In this document: piece after piece, positions 29,727 to 37,749 of the stretch
Position numbering within the stretch: position 1 is the stretch's first letter
How the letters are laid out: each line of letters begins with the position of its first letter
Assembly: GCA_024636495.1 (NCBI GenBank)
Contig: JAGXGZ010000082.1
Location: 1 to 64,000 of the forward strand
Origin: Roseobacter sp.
GTDB lineage: Bacteria; Pseudomonadota; Alphaproteobacteria; Rhodobacterales; Rhodobacteraceae
Direction: 5' to 3'
Length of the DNA: 64,000 bases
Translations under genes and position numbers: made by a program
The notes under the pieces: generated by a model
Databases searched by the model: none
Seen by the model: the letters and a program-made list of their open reading frames with translations, nothing else
What the model was told of the DNA's origin: nothing

Positions 29727-32135
29727 ATGAAAACCACCACCCGCGTCGTTGTGATCGGCGGTGGCGTCGTCGGCGCATCCGTTTTGTACCACCTGACCAA
29801 GCTAGGCTGGCAAGACGCTATGCTGCTTGAAAGATCCGAGCTGACGTCAGGATCGACATGGCACGCGGCGGGTGGCTTTCACACGCTGAACGGCGATACG
29901 AACATGGCGGCGTTGCAAGGCTATACCATCCGCCTTTACAAAGAGTTGGAGCAGATCACCGGCATGTCCTGTGGCCTGCACCATGTGGGCGGCGTGACGC
30001 TTGCCGATACGCAAGAACGGTTCGACATGCTGCTGGCGGAACGCGCCAAGCACCGCTTTATGGGGCTGGATACCGAAATCGTCGGGCCTGCGGAAATTGC
30101 CAAGATCGCGCCGATCACCAATCTGGATGGGATCATCGGCGGGCTTTATGATCCTTTGGATGGCCATCTTGACCCCTCAGGCACCACCCACGCCTATGCA
30201 AAGGCTGCGCGCATGGGCGGGGCATCGATTGAAACCCACTGCATGGTCCGCGAGACCAACCAGCGCCCCGACGGCACCTGGGACGTGGTGACCGACAAGG
30301 GCACAATCCACACCGAACATTTGGTCAACGCAGGCGGGCTTTGGGCGCGCGAAGTCGGTGCGATGGCGGGTGTGTATTTCCCGCTCCACCCGATGGAGCA
30401 TCAATATATTGTCACCGACGACATCCCCGAAATTTACGAGCGCGACGCGGAACACCCCCATGTGATGGACCCCGCCGGCGAAAGCTATCTGCGCCAAGAA
30501 GGCCGCGGTTTGTGCATCGGGTTTTATGAGCAGGCGGCACGGCCTTGGGCGGTGGATGGCACGCCTTGGGCGTTTGGTCATGAATTGCTGCCCGATGACT
30601 TTGACAAGATCGAGCAAAGCATTGATTTCGCGTATAAACGTTTCCCCGTGCTCGCCACTGCCGGGGTGAAATCTGTAATCCACGGCCCCTTCACCTTTGC
30701 CCCTGACGGTAACCCGTTGGTCGGCCCGGTGCCGGGCTTGCGCAATTATTGGTCAGCCTGCGGTGTGATGGCAGGATTTTCCCAAGGCGGCGGCGTGGGC
30801 CTGACGCTGGCGCAATGGATGATCGAGGGCGAGCCCGAACGCGATGTGATGGCGATGGATGTGGCGCGGTTTGGCGATTGGATCAGCCCTGGTTACACCC
30901 TGCCCAAAGTCATCGAGAACTACCAAAAACGGTTTTCAGTGTCCTACCCGAACGAGGAACTGCCCGCCGCGCGCCCTCACCGGACCACGCCGATGTACGA
31001 TATTTTCAGCCAGATGGGCGCAGTCTGGGGCCAGCAATACGGGCTCGAGGTGGTGAATTACTTTGCCCAAGGGGATGAGCCCACATTCGAGACACCGTCC
31101 TTTCGCCGCTCTGACGCGTTTGATGCCATCGCGCGTGAAGTCGCGGGAGTGCGCGGTAGCGTGGGCATCAACGAGGTTCAGAATTTCGGCAAGTATCTGG
31201 TCACGGGCGCGGATGCGCGGGCGTGGCTCGACCGGATCATGGCGGGGCGCATACCGGTGCCGGGGCGGCTGTCACTAACGCCGATGCTGTCGGAAAAGGG
31301 CAAGCTTATCGGGGATTTCACGGTCTCTTGTCTGGACGATACCTGCTATCAGCTAACCGCGTCCTACGGCGCGCAGGCCTATCACCTGCGCTGGTTTACC
31401 CAGCATTTGCATGGGGATGTGCAGGTCGAGAATATCTCGGACAAACGGACGGGCTTTCAGATCGCGGGTCCGAACGCGGCAAAGGTGCTGGCCACCTGCA
31501 CCCGCGACGATATCAGCACGATCAAGTTCATGGACTTGCGCAAGATGACCGTCGGTATGGTGAATTGTCTGGTCCAACGCGTCAGCTATACTGGCGATCT
31601 GGGGTTCGAGATTTACTGCGATCCAATGGACCAGCGCAGCCTGTGGACCACGCTGTGGGACGCTGGCAAGGCCTTTGACATGGTCCCTTTTGGGATGCGC
31701 GCAATGATGTCATTGCGGCTGGATAAGTTCTTTGGCAGCTGGATGTCGGAGTTTTCGCCTGATTACACCCCGGCCGAGACAGGGCTGGACCGGTTCATCA
31801 GCTTCAAGAAAAACATCGATTTCATCGGGCGTGCCTCGGCAGAGGCCGAGCGTGCAACCGGCCCTGCCCGCACGCTGTGCGCCTTTGAAGTCGATAGCAT
31901 TGATGCCGACGTGCATGGGTACGAGCCGATCTGGCATGACGGTCAGGTCGTAGGGTTCTGCACCTCGGGCGGGTATTCGCATTTTGCGGGAAAATCCATC
32001 GCTTTGGGGTTTGTTCCAAAGGGCAGTGCGCGGGACGGACTGCGGGTGGAGATCGAGATTCTCGGCAAAATGTGCCCTGCCCGGTTGATCACTGCCCCGC
32101 TGTTTGATGCAGACGGCGCACGGATGCGCGGATGA
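29727..32135 (+). CDS. FAD-dependent oxidoreductase with GcvT domains (dimethylglycine dehydrogenase-like), paralogue 2
   Basis: 802 residues, same layout as the gene at 25625: VVVIGGGVVGASVLYHLTKL, TSGSTWHAAGGFHTL with the histidyl-FAD-type His, and a GcvT half with VPFGMRAMMSLRLDKFFGSW. The two share most motifs but differ in the FAD-proximal and substrate regions (HHVGGVTLADT here versus FQPGSLYLAQT). GGAGG lies 7 bp before the ATG. Probably oxidises another N-methylated amine. A MobA-like gene follows after about 40 bp. Confidence 0.85.
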   Translation: MKTTTRVVVIGGGVVGASVLYHLTKLGWQDAMLLERSELTSGSTWHAAGGFHTLNGDTNMAALQGYTIRLYKELEQITGMSCGLHHVGGVTLADTQERFDMLLAERAKHRFMGLDTEIVGPAEIAKIAPITNLDGIIGGLYDPLDGHLDPSGTTHAYAKAARMGGASIETHCMVRETNQRPDGTWDVVTDKGTIHTEHLVNAGGLWAREVGAMAGVYFPLHPMEHQYIVTDDIPEIYERDAEHPHVMDPAGESYLRQEGRGLCIGFYEQAARPWAVDGTPWAFGHELLPDDFDKIEQSIDFAYKRFPVLATAGVKSVIHGPFTFAPDGNPLVGPVPGLRNYWSACGVMAGFSQGGGVGLTLAQWMIEGEPERDVMAMDVARFGDWISPGYTLPKVIENYQKRFSVSYPNEELPAARPHRTTPMYDIFSQMGAVWGQQYGLEVVNYFAQGDEPTFETPSFRRSDAFDAIAREVAGVRGSVGINEVQNFGKYLVTGADARAWLDRIMAGRIPVPGRLSLTPMLSEKGKLIGDFTVSCLDDTCYQLTASYGAQAYHLRWFTQHLHGDVQVENISDKRTGFQIAGPNAAKVLATCTRDDISTIKFMDLRKMTVGMVNCLVQRVSYTGDLGFEIYCDPMDQRSLWTTLWDAGKAFDMVPFGMRAMMSLRLDKFFGSWMSEFSPDYTPAETGLDRFISFKKNIDFIGRASAEAERATGPARTLCAFEVDSIDADVHGYEPIWHDGQVVGFCTSGGYSHFAGKSIALGFVPKGSARDGLRVEIEILGKMCPARLITAPLFDADGARMRG

Positions 32136-32172
32136 TCTTACGGCGGTCTTAAATGCGGGCTAGTGTGCGCGG

Positions 32173-32787
32173 ATGAACAGCTCAGACATCCCGATCATCT
32201 TGCTGGCCGCCGGGCAATCTTCGCGGATGCGCGAGCGCGACAAATTGCTGGAAATGGTTGACGGCACGCCGCTTTTGCGTCGCCAGGCCCAGATGGCGCG
32301 TTCGGTCACGACGGGGCAGGTTCTGGTTGCGCTGCCACCAGCGCCCCACGCCCGCTATGAGGTGATCAGCGATCTGGCCCTGACGCCAATCGCCGTCACC
32401 AACGCGGCAGAGGGGATGAACGCATCGCTTCGCGTCGCCTTTGCAGCATTGCCCAAAGATGCAAAGGCCGTGATGTTGCTGCTTGCCGATCTGCCCGAGC
32501 TTACGGAAATTGACCTTAAGACCTGCCTGCAGTCTGTTGATATAAAATCAGATAAAACGATCTGGCGTGGCGTGACATCAGATGGAAAAGCGGGTCATCC
32601 GATCATTTTCGCCGCCCCGCATTTTCCAAGCTTTGCCACGCTGTCCGGTGACAGTGGTGGCCGCGAGATCGTCGCTGCCGCGCGCGATCAAACCCGATTC
32701 ATTCCCCTGCCCGATCAGCATGCGCGCCGCGATCTGGACACGCCCGAAGACTGGGAAAAATGGCGCGCGCACAACCCCACACGGTAG
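32173..32787 (+). CDS. MobA/MocA-like nucleotidyltransferase
   Basis: A 204-residue NTP-transferase with the Rossmann-like signature LLAAGQSSRMRERDKLLEMVDGTPLLRR, LLLADLPELTEIDL (metal-binding) and GKAGHPIIFAAPHFP. MocA-type enzymes attach CMP or GMP to molybdopterin; here the gene is not next to known Mo genes, so the substrate is open. It starts 37 bp after the FAD-GcvT gene on the same strand and may be co-transcribed. Confidence 0.82.
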   Translation: MNSSDIPIILLAAGQSSRMRERDKLLEMVDGTPLLRRQAQMARSVTTGQVLVALPPAPHARYEVISDLALTPIAVTNAAEGMNASLRVAFAALPKDAKAVMLLLADLPELTEIDLKTCLQSVDIKSDKTIWRGVTSDGKAGHPIIFAAPHFPSFATLSGDSGGREIVAAARDQTRFIPLPDQHARRDLDTPEDWEKWRAHNPTR

Positions 32788-32820
32788 TCTGGCCAAACAC
32801 GGATTTTTTGGGCGGGTTCG

Positions 32821-33432
32821 CTATTTCGTAACGACGATGAGGTCGCCTTTCGTGACAACTTTGCGCGCCGGCATATAAGCGTTCGCCCCTTCGCGGGTAA
32901 CCAGTTGCGGGAAAAGCTCTTGGATCTCGGTGCGTTGCGCATTTCCGATGCCCGTCAGACTTTGCGCGCTTGGCTGAAAGCTTTCGGTCCAGATACCATC
33001 AGACAAGATTACTTCGTGTTGATCAAACATCAGGTGAATATAGGTAAGCCCCGCGCTTGGCATGATATCAACACCTTGCACGCCCGTGAGATGTTTGGCT
33101 GAAACCAAAACCTCGCGTTCGTCGAAATGCAATGCGGTTTTGTCGTTGGCCACCAAAATCCGGTGGTTGGGGCTGACCATCATGTCACGCTCTGGCACAT
33201 TGCTGCCCAGGCTGCCTTGGCGGATCAGGATCGGCTGCAAATAGGCCGCCCGTGCAAACTGCACGCATGTGACCGCGCGGGTGCCGATCCACCGAATGGC
33301 CTGAATGCCGTTGTCCCGCGTAATAACAAGGTCACCAACCTTGAGGTCCTGCACACGGCGCTCACCTTTAGGGGTCGCGATCATTGTGCCTGTGGTAAAA
33401 CACGGCGTGATCTGTTCGCGAAGGCTGGGCAA
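32821..33432 (-). CDS. Stand-alone Hint (hedgehog/intein) domain protein
   Basis: A 203-residue protein whose whole length reads as a Hint domain: PCFTTGTMIATPKGERRVQDLKVGDLVITRDNG with the N-terminal Cys of the splicing fold, SPNHRILV with the family His, then VLVSAKHLTG. The start is TTG at 33432, supported by AAGGA about 8 bp upstream and a stop (TGA) in frame further up. No signal peptide and no second domain are visible. Such proteins are common in Rhodobacterales, often on RTX-type proteins. Confidence 0.78.
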   Translation of the reverse strand: MPSLREQITPCFTTGTMIATPKGERRVQDLKVGDLVITRDNGIQAIRWIGTRAVTCVQFARAAYLQPILIRQGSLGSNVPERDMMVSPNHRILVANDKTALHFDEREVLVSAKHLTGVQGVDIMPSAGLTYIHLMFDQHEVILSDGIWTESFQPSAQSLTGIGNAQRTEIQELFPQLVTREGANAYMPARKVVTKGDLIVVTK

Positions 33433-33954
33433 ATGCAGTTTCCTTGTTCATGCATCTAAAAGTCGGTCTGCCCAGTTCATATCAACAGCAGCCCTTAAGG
33501 GTTTAAACGTGGTAGCTTTGGCACGGGGAAACATAAAGAGGAAAGACAGGTAAGGCGCTGACAATCATCAGCTTTGTCGCCGCACAGCGGCAGCACCATT
33601 GCCAGACCATTAGCAAAGCAGCGCTATTGTTTCCAAACCTATCGGGAAACTCCTTCACCCGTCCAATCTGGCCGGTGTTTGCGCTTGCCAAGTACGCATG
33701 CAACCTGCGGAGATGCGCTTTGTCGTTTCTATTCTGGAAACAGCACTTGGTATCGTAAAAATGCCAATCTGACCCTTTAGAGCGAACAAATAACGACCCA
33801 AAATGGAAACAATCGAACCGCATTAAAGTGTATTGTTTGCATGACACCCAAGGGTCGCTCTATTCGATTCGAACAAAAGCGACCCTCGGTCTTGTCCATG
33901 ACCAGCGGCGCAAAAAGCACTTTGGGTCATGTGGCATGACCTGAAACAGGTCAT
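33433..33954. other. Gene-free stretch with inverted repeats, downstream of tRNA-Leu
   Basis: No convincing gene; the 114-codon minus-strand open frame (33503-33847) has no start signal or recognised domain and an odd composition. AGGGTCGC (33851-33858) pairs with GCGACCCT (33879-33886), with an inner TTCGA/TCGAA. Confidence 0.6.
33936..33954 (-). promoter_or_regulatory. Hairpin directly after the tRNA-Leu 3' end
   Basis: ATGACCTG (33936-33943) pairs with CAGGTCAT (33947-33954), beginning right at the tRNA's encoded CCA end. It overlaps another hairpin (GGTCATG 33925-33931 / CATGACC 33935-33941), so the two exclude each other. The downstream T-run is short, so it may be a processing stem rather than a true terminator. 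Confidence 0.5.
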
Positions 33955-34038
33955 TGGTACCCGAGGCCGGACTCGAACCGGCACACCTCGCGGCGGGGGA
34001 TTTTGAATCCCCTGCGTCTACCATTCCGCCACTCGGGC
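33955..34038 (-). tRNA. tRNA-Leu(CAA)
   Basis: On the minus strand: acceptor GCCCGAG, D-arm with a long GGCGGAATGGTAGACGC, anticodon loop TTCAAAA giving CAA, a long variable arm, T-arm GGTTCGAGTCC and encoded CCA. It reads as a class II Leu tRNA; the first acceptor pair is a G-U wobble. Confidence 0.96.
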
Positions 34039-34170
34039 ACTGAGGGGCTGATACCGTGCAACAAACCGTTCGGCAAGTGCAAATTTGCGGGTTTTCCTTG
34101 ACCCCGACAGATTGCCGTGGTGTTGCCTTTGTCCAAGCATTCTTCGTCGCCTGAAACCGGAGCGCCACGC

Positions 34171-34749
34171 ATGATCCAACGGCTTTATGACTGGGTTCTC
34201 AGCCTTGCGAACCATCCCAATGCCCTTTGGGCTTTGGCCGTTGTCGCATTTCTGGAAAGCTCTATTTTTCCAATTCCACCCGATATCATGATGATACCGA
34301 TGATTTTGGCACGGCCCAACCGCGCCTTTCTGATTGCAGGTGTGGCCTTGGCCGCGTCGGTTTTGGGTGGCTTGCTGGGCTATGCTATAGGGGCGCTGGC
34401 CTTTGATACGATTGGCGCGCCGATCCTGGCCGCCTTGGGCAAAGCAGACGCGATGGCAGAATTCTCGACACGCTTCAATGGCATGGGCTTTTGGGCCGTG
34501 ATGGTCGCGGGTATTACGCCTTTTCCTTTCAAGGTGATCACCATCATGTCGGGCTGGACAGGTATGCCGCTGATGACCTTTTTCGTGACATCAATCATCG
34601 CACGCGCCTTGCGCTTTTTCATCGTGGCGGCCCTGCTGTGGAAATTCGGCGCGCCAATCCGCGACTTTATCGAACGCAGATTGCCGCTGGTCTTTACCCT
34701 ATGTGTAATCCTGCTGCTGGGTGGATTTTTTGCTGTGAGGTATCTGTAA
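34171..34749 (+). CDS. VTT-domain (YqaA/DedA-like) membrane protein
   Basis: 192 residues with about five hydrophobic segments. FLESSIFPIPPDIMMIPMIL near residue 30 and GVALAASVLGGLLGYAIG match the VTT/YqaA-type fold; AGITPFPFKVITIMSG is characteristic. Family members are thought to move or flip lipids. The ATG at 34171 opens the conserved part. It overlaps dsbB by 1 bp, so they form a membrane operon. Confidence 0.78.
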   Translation: MIQRLYDWVLSLANHPNALWALAVVAFLESSIFPIPPDIMMIPMILARPNRAFLIAGVALAASVLGGLLGYAIGALAFDTIGAPILAALGKADAMAEFSTRFNGMGFWAVMVAGITPFPFKVITIMSGWTGMPLMTFFVTSIIARALRFFIVAALLWKFGAPIRDFIERRLPLVFTLCVILLLGGFFAVRYL

Positions 34750-35216
34750 TGACGCGCAACACGTATGTTTTGCTTGCTACGCTAGGCTCTGCCGCTTTGC
34801 TTTTGGGGGCCTACGGGTTTCAGCATCTGGGCGGGATGGCCCCGTGCAAGCTGTGTTTATGGCAACGTTGGCCGCATGGCGCTGCGATTGTCCTTGGTGT
34901 GATCGTTTTGTTGGGCGCACCGCGCGCCTTGACCTGGCTGGGCGCTTTGGCGGTCACAGCAACCGGGGCGATCGGCGTTTATCACGCGGGGGTAGAGTGG
35001 AAATGGTGGCCCGGCCCGTCGTCCTGCACCGGCGGCGGCATGGATCTGGGGGCGCTCAGCGGCAGTGATCTTTTGTCAACCGATGCACCGTCGGGGCTGG
35101 TCATGTGCGACGAGATCGTCTGGCAATTGTTCGGCCTGTCGATGGCGGGCTGGAACGCCGTCATTTGTGTTGTCCTTTTGGCGCTTTGGGTCTCAGCCGC
35201 GCGGGCCAAACCCTAG
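34749..35216 (+). CDS. dsbB: Disulfide bond formation protein B
   Basis: Reoxidises DsbA by passing electrons to quinone. 155 residues with four hydrophobic segments; the first Cys pair is PCKLC (near 35-39, short of a classic CxxC as C-K-L-C) and the second comprises SSCTGG and VMCDE. The start at 34749 overlaps the upstream stop TAA by 1 bp. It converges with the Lrp gene with a 4-bp overlap. Confidence 0.88.
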   Translation: MTRNTYVLLATLGSAALLLGAYGFQHLGGMAPCKLCLWQRWPHGAAIVLGVIVLLGAPRALTWLGALAVTATGAIGVYHAGVEWKWWPGPSSCTGGGMDLGALSGSDLLSTDAPSGLVMCDEIVWQLFGLSMAGWNAVICVVLLALWVSAARAKP

Positions 35217-35644
35217 GCTTGACCTGCCTTGCGGGTCTTAAGCAACAGGCTTGTCTCGCTCGCCACCACCCCGTCCAGCTTGCGAATGCGGGCCAGAACC
35301 GCATCAAACTCTTCAAGGGTTTGAGTGCCAATTTCAACGATGACATCCCATCGGCCATTGGTCGAATGCACGGCGCGCAATTGCGTCATGCCCGTAAGCG
35401 TGCGGGTGATCCGGTCTGTCCCCCGGCCTTCAATCTCGATCATCATCAAGCCGCGCACTGGGTCGGCCAGAACGTCCGAACGTGTGATCACCGTAAAACC
35501 CAATATTTCGCCGCTTGCCTCAAGCCGGGCCAGACGCGCCCGCACGGTGGTGCGCGAAAGGTCAAGCCGCACCGCCAGATCAGAGATCGACGCACGTGCG
35601 TCCTCGCGCAGCGCTGCGATCAGAATTTCGTCCGATATGCTCAT
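35213..35644 (-). CDS. Lrp/AsnC-family regulator
   Basis: 143 residues: an N-terminal helix-turn-helix (ARASISDLAVRLDLSRTTVRARLARLE) and a C-terminal ligand-binding RAM domain (ADPVRGLMMIEIEG, FDVIVE-type core). It is divergent from arginase, so it probably controls arginine breakdown, with arginine or ornithine as ligand. This assignment is by position. The regulator/arginase gap has repeats that may be its operator. Confidence 0.88.
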   Translation of the reverse strand: MSISDEILIAALREDARASISDLAVRLDLSRTTVRARLARLEASGEILGFTVITRSDVLADPVRGLMMIEIEGRGTDRITRTLTGMTQLRAVHSTNGRWDVIVEIGTQTLEEFDAVLARIRKLDGVVASETSLLLKTRKAGQA

Positions 35645-35754
35645 TATATCTATCCACTTTGGTCAATTAATCTCCGATTTGGCCACTTTATTGGATTGTT
35701 GCTTCGCATACTACCCAGTTATGACAGGGATAACGCAAGCAAAGGATTATCCTC
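35645..35754. promoter_or_regulatory. Divergent promoter/operator region between lrp-like gene and arginase
   Basis: Within 110 bp there is a direct repeat of CCACTTT (35654-35660 and 35683-35689) about 29 bp apart, roughly three helix turns, and a related TTTGGTC (35658-35664) / TTTGGCC (35678-35684). Lrp proteins often bind helically phased sites in such gaps; binding is inferred. Confidence 0.5.
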
Positions 35755-36675
35755 ATGACCCCGCAAAACTGTATTCTTCTGGGCGCACCGATGGACAGCG
35801 GCAAGCGCCGTCTTGGCTGCCTGATGGGCCCCGACGCCTATCGCACCGCCGGTCTGGCGACAGCACTTGCCGATCTGGGCCATACTGTGACCGACCGTGG
35901 CAATGTGCCCCCCGCACCCTACACGCCCGGCCAGCACCCCAAACTGCACGCGCTTGAGGAAACCATCGCCTGGACCCAAAGCCTTGCCGAAGCCGCCGAG
36001 ATTGCGTTGAACGACGGCACCCCGATCTTTATGGGCGGCGATCATGCGCTGGCGTCCGGCACGGTCTTGGGCGCTATGCGCTTTGCGCAGGCGCAGAAAC
36101 GGCCCTTGTTCGTGCTGTGGCTCGATGCCCATAGCGATTTTCACACCCCCGAAAGCACCGACAGCGGCAACTTGCATGGCACGCCTTTGGGTTATGTGAC
36201 GGGGCGCGAAGGCTTTGATGCCTTTCCCGCGCTGCCCTATCCCCTGCCCCACGACAATATCGCGATCATCGGGCTGCGGTCGGTCGATGCGGCTGAACGT
36301 GCGGCTTTGCAGGAAACCACGATCCAGCGAGTCGACATGCGCGAGATTGACGAAACCGGGATCGCCACGCCGCTCAACGCCTTCCTCGCCAAGGTCGCGG
36401 CGGCCAATGGCATGTTGCACGTATCGTTGGACGTGGATTTTCTGGATCCATCGGTCGCCCCCGCCGTTGGAACGACCGTTCCGGGCGGTGCCACCGTGCG
36501 CGAAGGCCATCTGGTGATGGAGATCTTGCATGACAGTGGGCTGATGACCTCGCTTGATCTGGTTGAACTGAACCCGTTTCTGGATGAACGCGGCCGCACC
36601 GCCCGTCTGATGGTTGATCTTGCCGCATCCGCCTTTGGCCGCCGCGTCTTTGACCGCCCCACCCGCGCCTATTGA
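35755..36675 (+). CDS. rocF: Arginase
   Basis: Splits arginine into ornithine and urea. 306 residues with all manganese motifs: GGDHALASG, DAHSDFHTPESTDSGNLHG, SLDVDFLDPSVAPAVGT and GLMTSLDLVELNP. The ornithine cyclodeaminase gene follows by about 20 bp. Agmatinase belongs to the same superfamily, but the N-terminal MDSGKRRLGCLMGPDA and neighbour favour arginase. Confidence 0.9.
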   Translation: MTPQNCILLGAPMDSGKRRLGCLMGPDAYRTAGLATALADLGHTVTDRGNVPPAPYTPGQHPKLHALEETIAWTQSLAEAAEIALNDGTPIFMGGDHALASGTVLGAMRFAQAQKRPLFVLWLDAHSDFHTPESTDSGNLHGTPLGYVTGREGFDAFPALPYPLPHDNIAIIGLRSVDAAERAALQETTIQRVDMREIDETGIATPLNAFLAKVAAANGMLHVSLDVDFLDPSVAPAVGTTVPGGATVREGHLVMEILHDSGLMTSLDLVELNPFLDERGRTARLMVDLAASAFGRRVFDRPTRAY

Positions 36676-36696
36676 TCCTTTGAGAGGACACACCCC

Positions 36697-37746
36697 ATGA
36701 CCCAGATGACCCCTTCGGACAAAGCACTGGTGCCCTTCGTTTCAGTGCACAACATGATGAAACTGATCCACCATGTCGGTCTCGAACAGATGCTGATTGG
36801 TTTGGGCGACTATATCGAGGCTGATTTTCGGCGGTGGGAATTGTTCGACAAAACGCCCCGCGTTGCCAGCCACTCTGAAACCGGCGTGATCGAACTTATG
36901 CCCACCTCTGACGGCGAGGTTTACGGCTTTAAATATGTGAACGGGCATCCGTCGAACACGGCGGATGGGCTGCAGACAGTCACCGCCTTTGGATTTTTGG
37001 CAAATGTCGCGAATGGCTATCCGGTTTTACTGTCTGAAATGACGATGCTGACGGCGCTGCGCACGGCTGCCACCTCGGCTGTTGTGGCCCGGCTGCTGGC
37101 CCCCAAGGGCGCACATGTGATGGCGATGATCGGCAATGGCGCGCAGTCTGAATTCCAGACGCTGGCGATGAAGGCGATTGTCGGCATCGACGAGGTGCGC
37201 TTGTTCGATATTGATCCCGCAGCAACCGCCAAATGCGCGGCCAACCTTGCCGGGCAAGGCATCAAGGTGGTTTCCTGCGCAACAGCTGAGGACGCCATCC
37301 TTGGCGCGCAAATCGTCACCACCTGCACGGCTGACAAGCAATATGCGACGATCCTGACCGATAACATGGTCGGTGCCGGTATCCACATCAATGCCATCGG
37401 CGGTGACTGCCCCGGCAAGACCGAACTGGCCCCTGCGATCTTGCATCGGGCTGGCATTTTCGTGGAATACCCCGAACAGACGCGAATCGAGGGCGAAATA
37501 CAGCAATTGGCGGCGGATCATCCGGTTACCGAAATCTGGCAAGTATTGACGGGTCAGGTCAAGGGACGCACCGACGACAAGCAGATCACGCTTTTTGACA
37601 GCGTCGGCTTTGCAATCGAGGATTTCTCGGCGTTGCGCTATGTGCGCGACCAGATCAAGGCGACGGGCCTTTTTGATCCGCTGGATCTGCTGGCTGACCC
37701 AGAAGACCCGCGTGACCTGTTTGGTATGCTACAACGCGCGGGCTAA
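36697..37746 (+). CDS. ocd: Ornithine cyclodeaminase
   Basis: Converts ornithine to proline and ammonia with NAD. 349 residues; the Rossmann region has AMIGNGAQSEFQTLAM and the active site region TSAVVARLLAPKGA; the large size matches the bacterial ornithine cyclodeaminase group rather than the mu-crystallin type. It is transcribed with arginase, so arginine would be converted to proline in two steps. Confidence 0.9.
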   Translation: MTQMTPSDKALVPFVSVHNMMKLIHHVGLEQMLIGLGDYIEADFRRWELFDKTPRVASHSETGVIELMPTSDGEVYGFKYVNGHPSNTADGLQTVTAFGFLANVANGYPVLLSEMTMLTALRTAATSAVVARLLAPKGAHVMAMIGNGAQSEFQTLAMKAIVGIDEVRLFDIDPAATAKCAANLAGQGIKVVSCATAEDAILGAQIVTTCTADKQYATILTDNMVGAGIHINAIGGDCPGKTELAPAILHRAGIFVEYPEQTRIEGEIQQLAADHPVTEIWQVLTGQVKGRTDDKQITLFDSVGFAIEDFSALRYVRDQIKATGLFDPLDLLADPEDPRDLFGMLQRAG

Positions 37747-37749
37747 CGC

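Noticed and set aside
33503-33847. 114-codon minus-strand frame
   Set aside because: Many Cys, Trp, Phe, His; no ribosome site, no domain; lies in a repeat-rich non-coding zone.
35719-36693. 324-codon minus-strand frame over arginase
   Set aside because: Antisense of arginase and covers the arginase promoter; arginase motifs are complete on the other strand.
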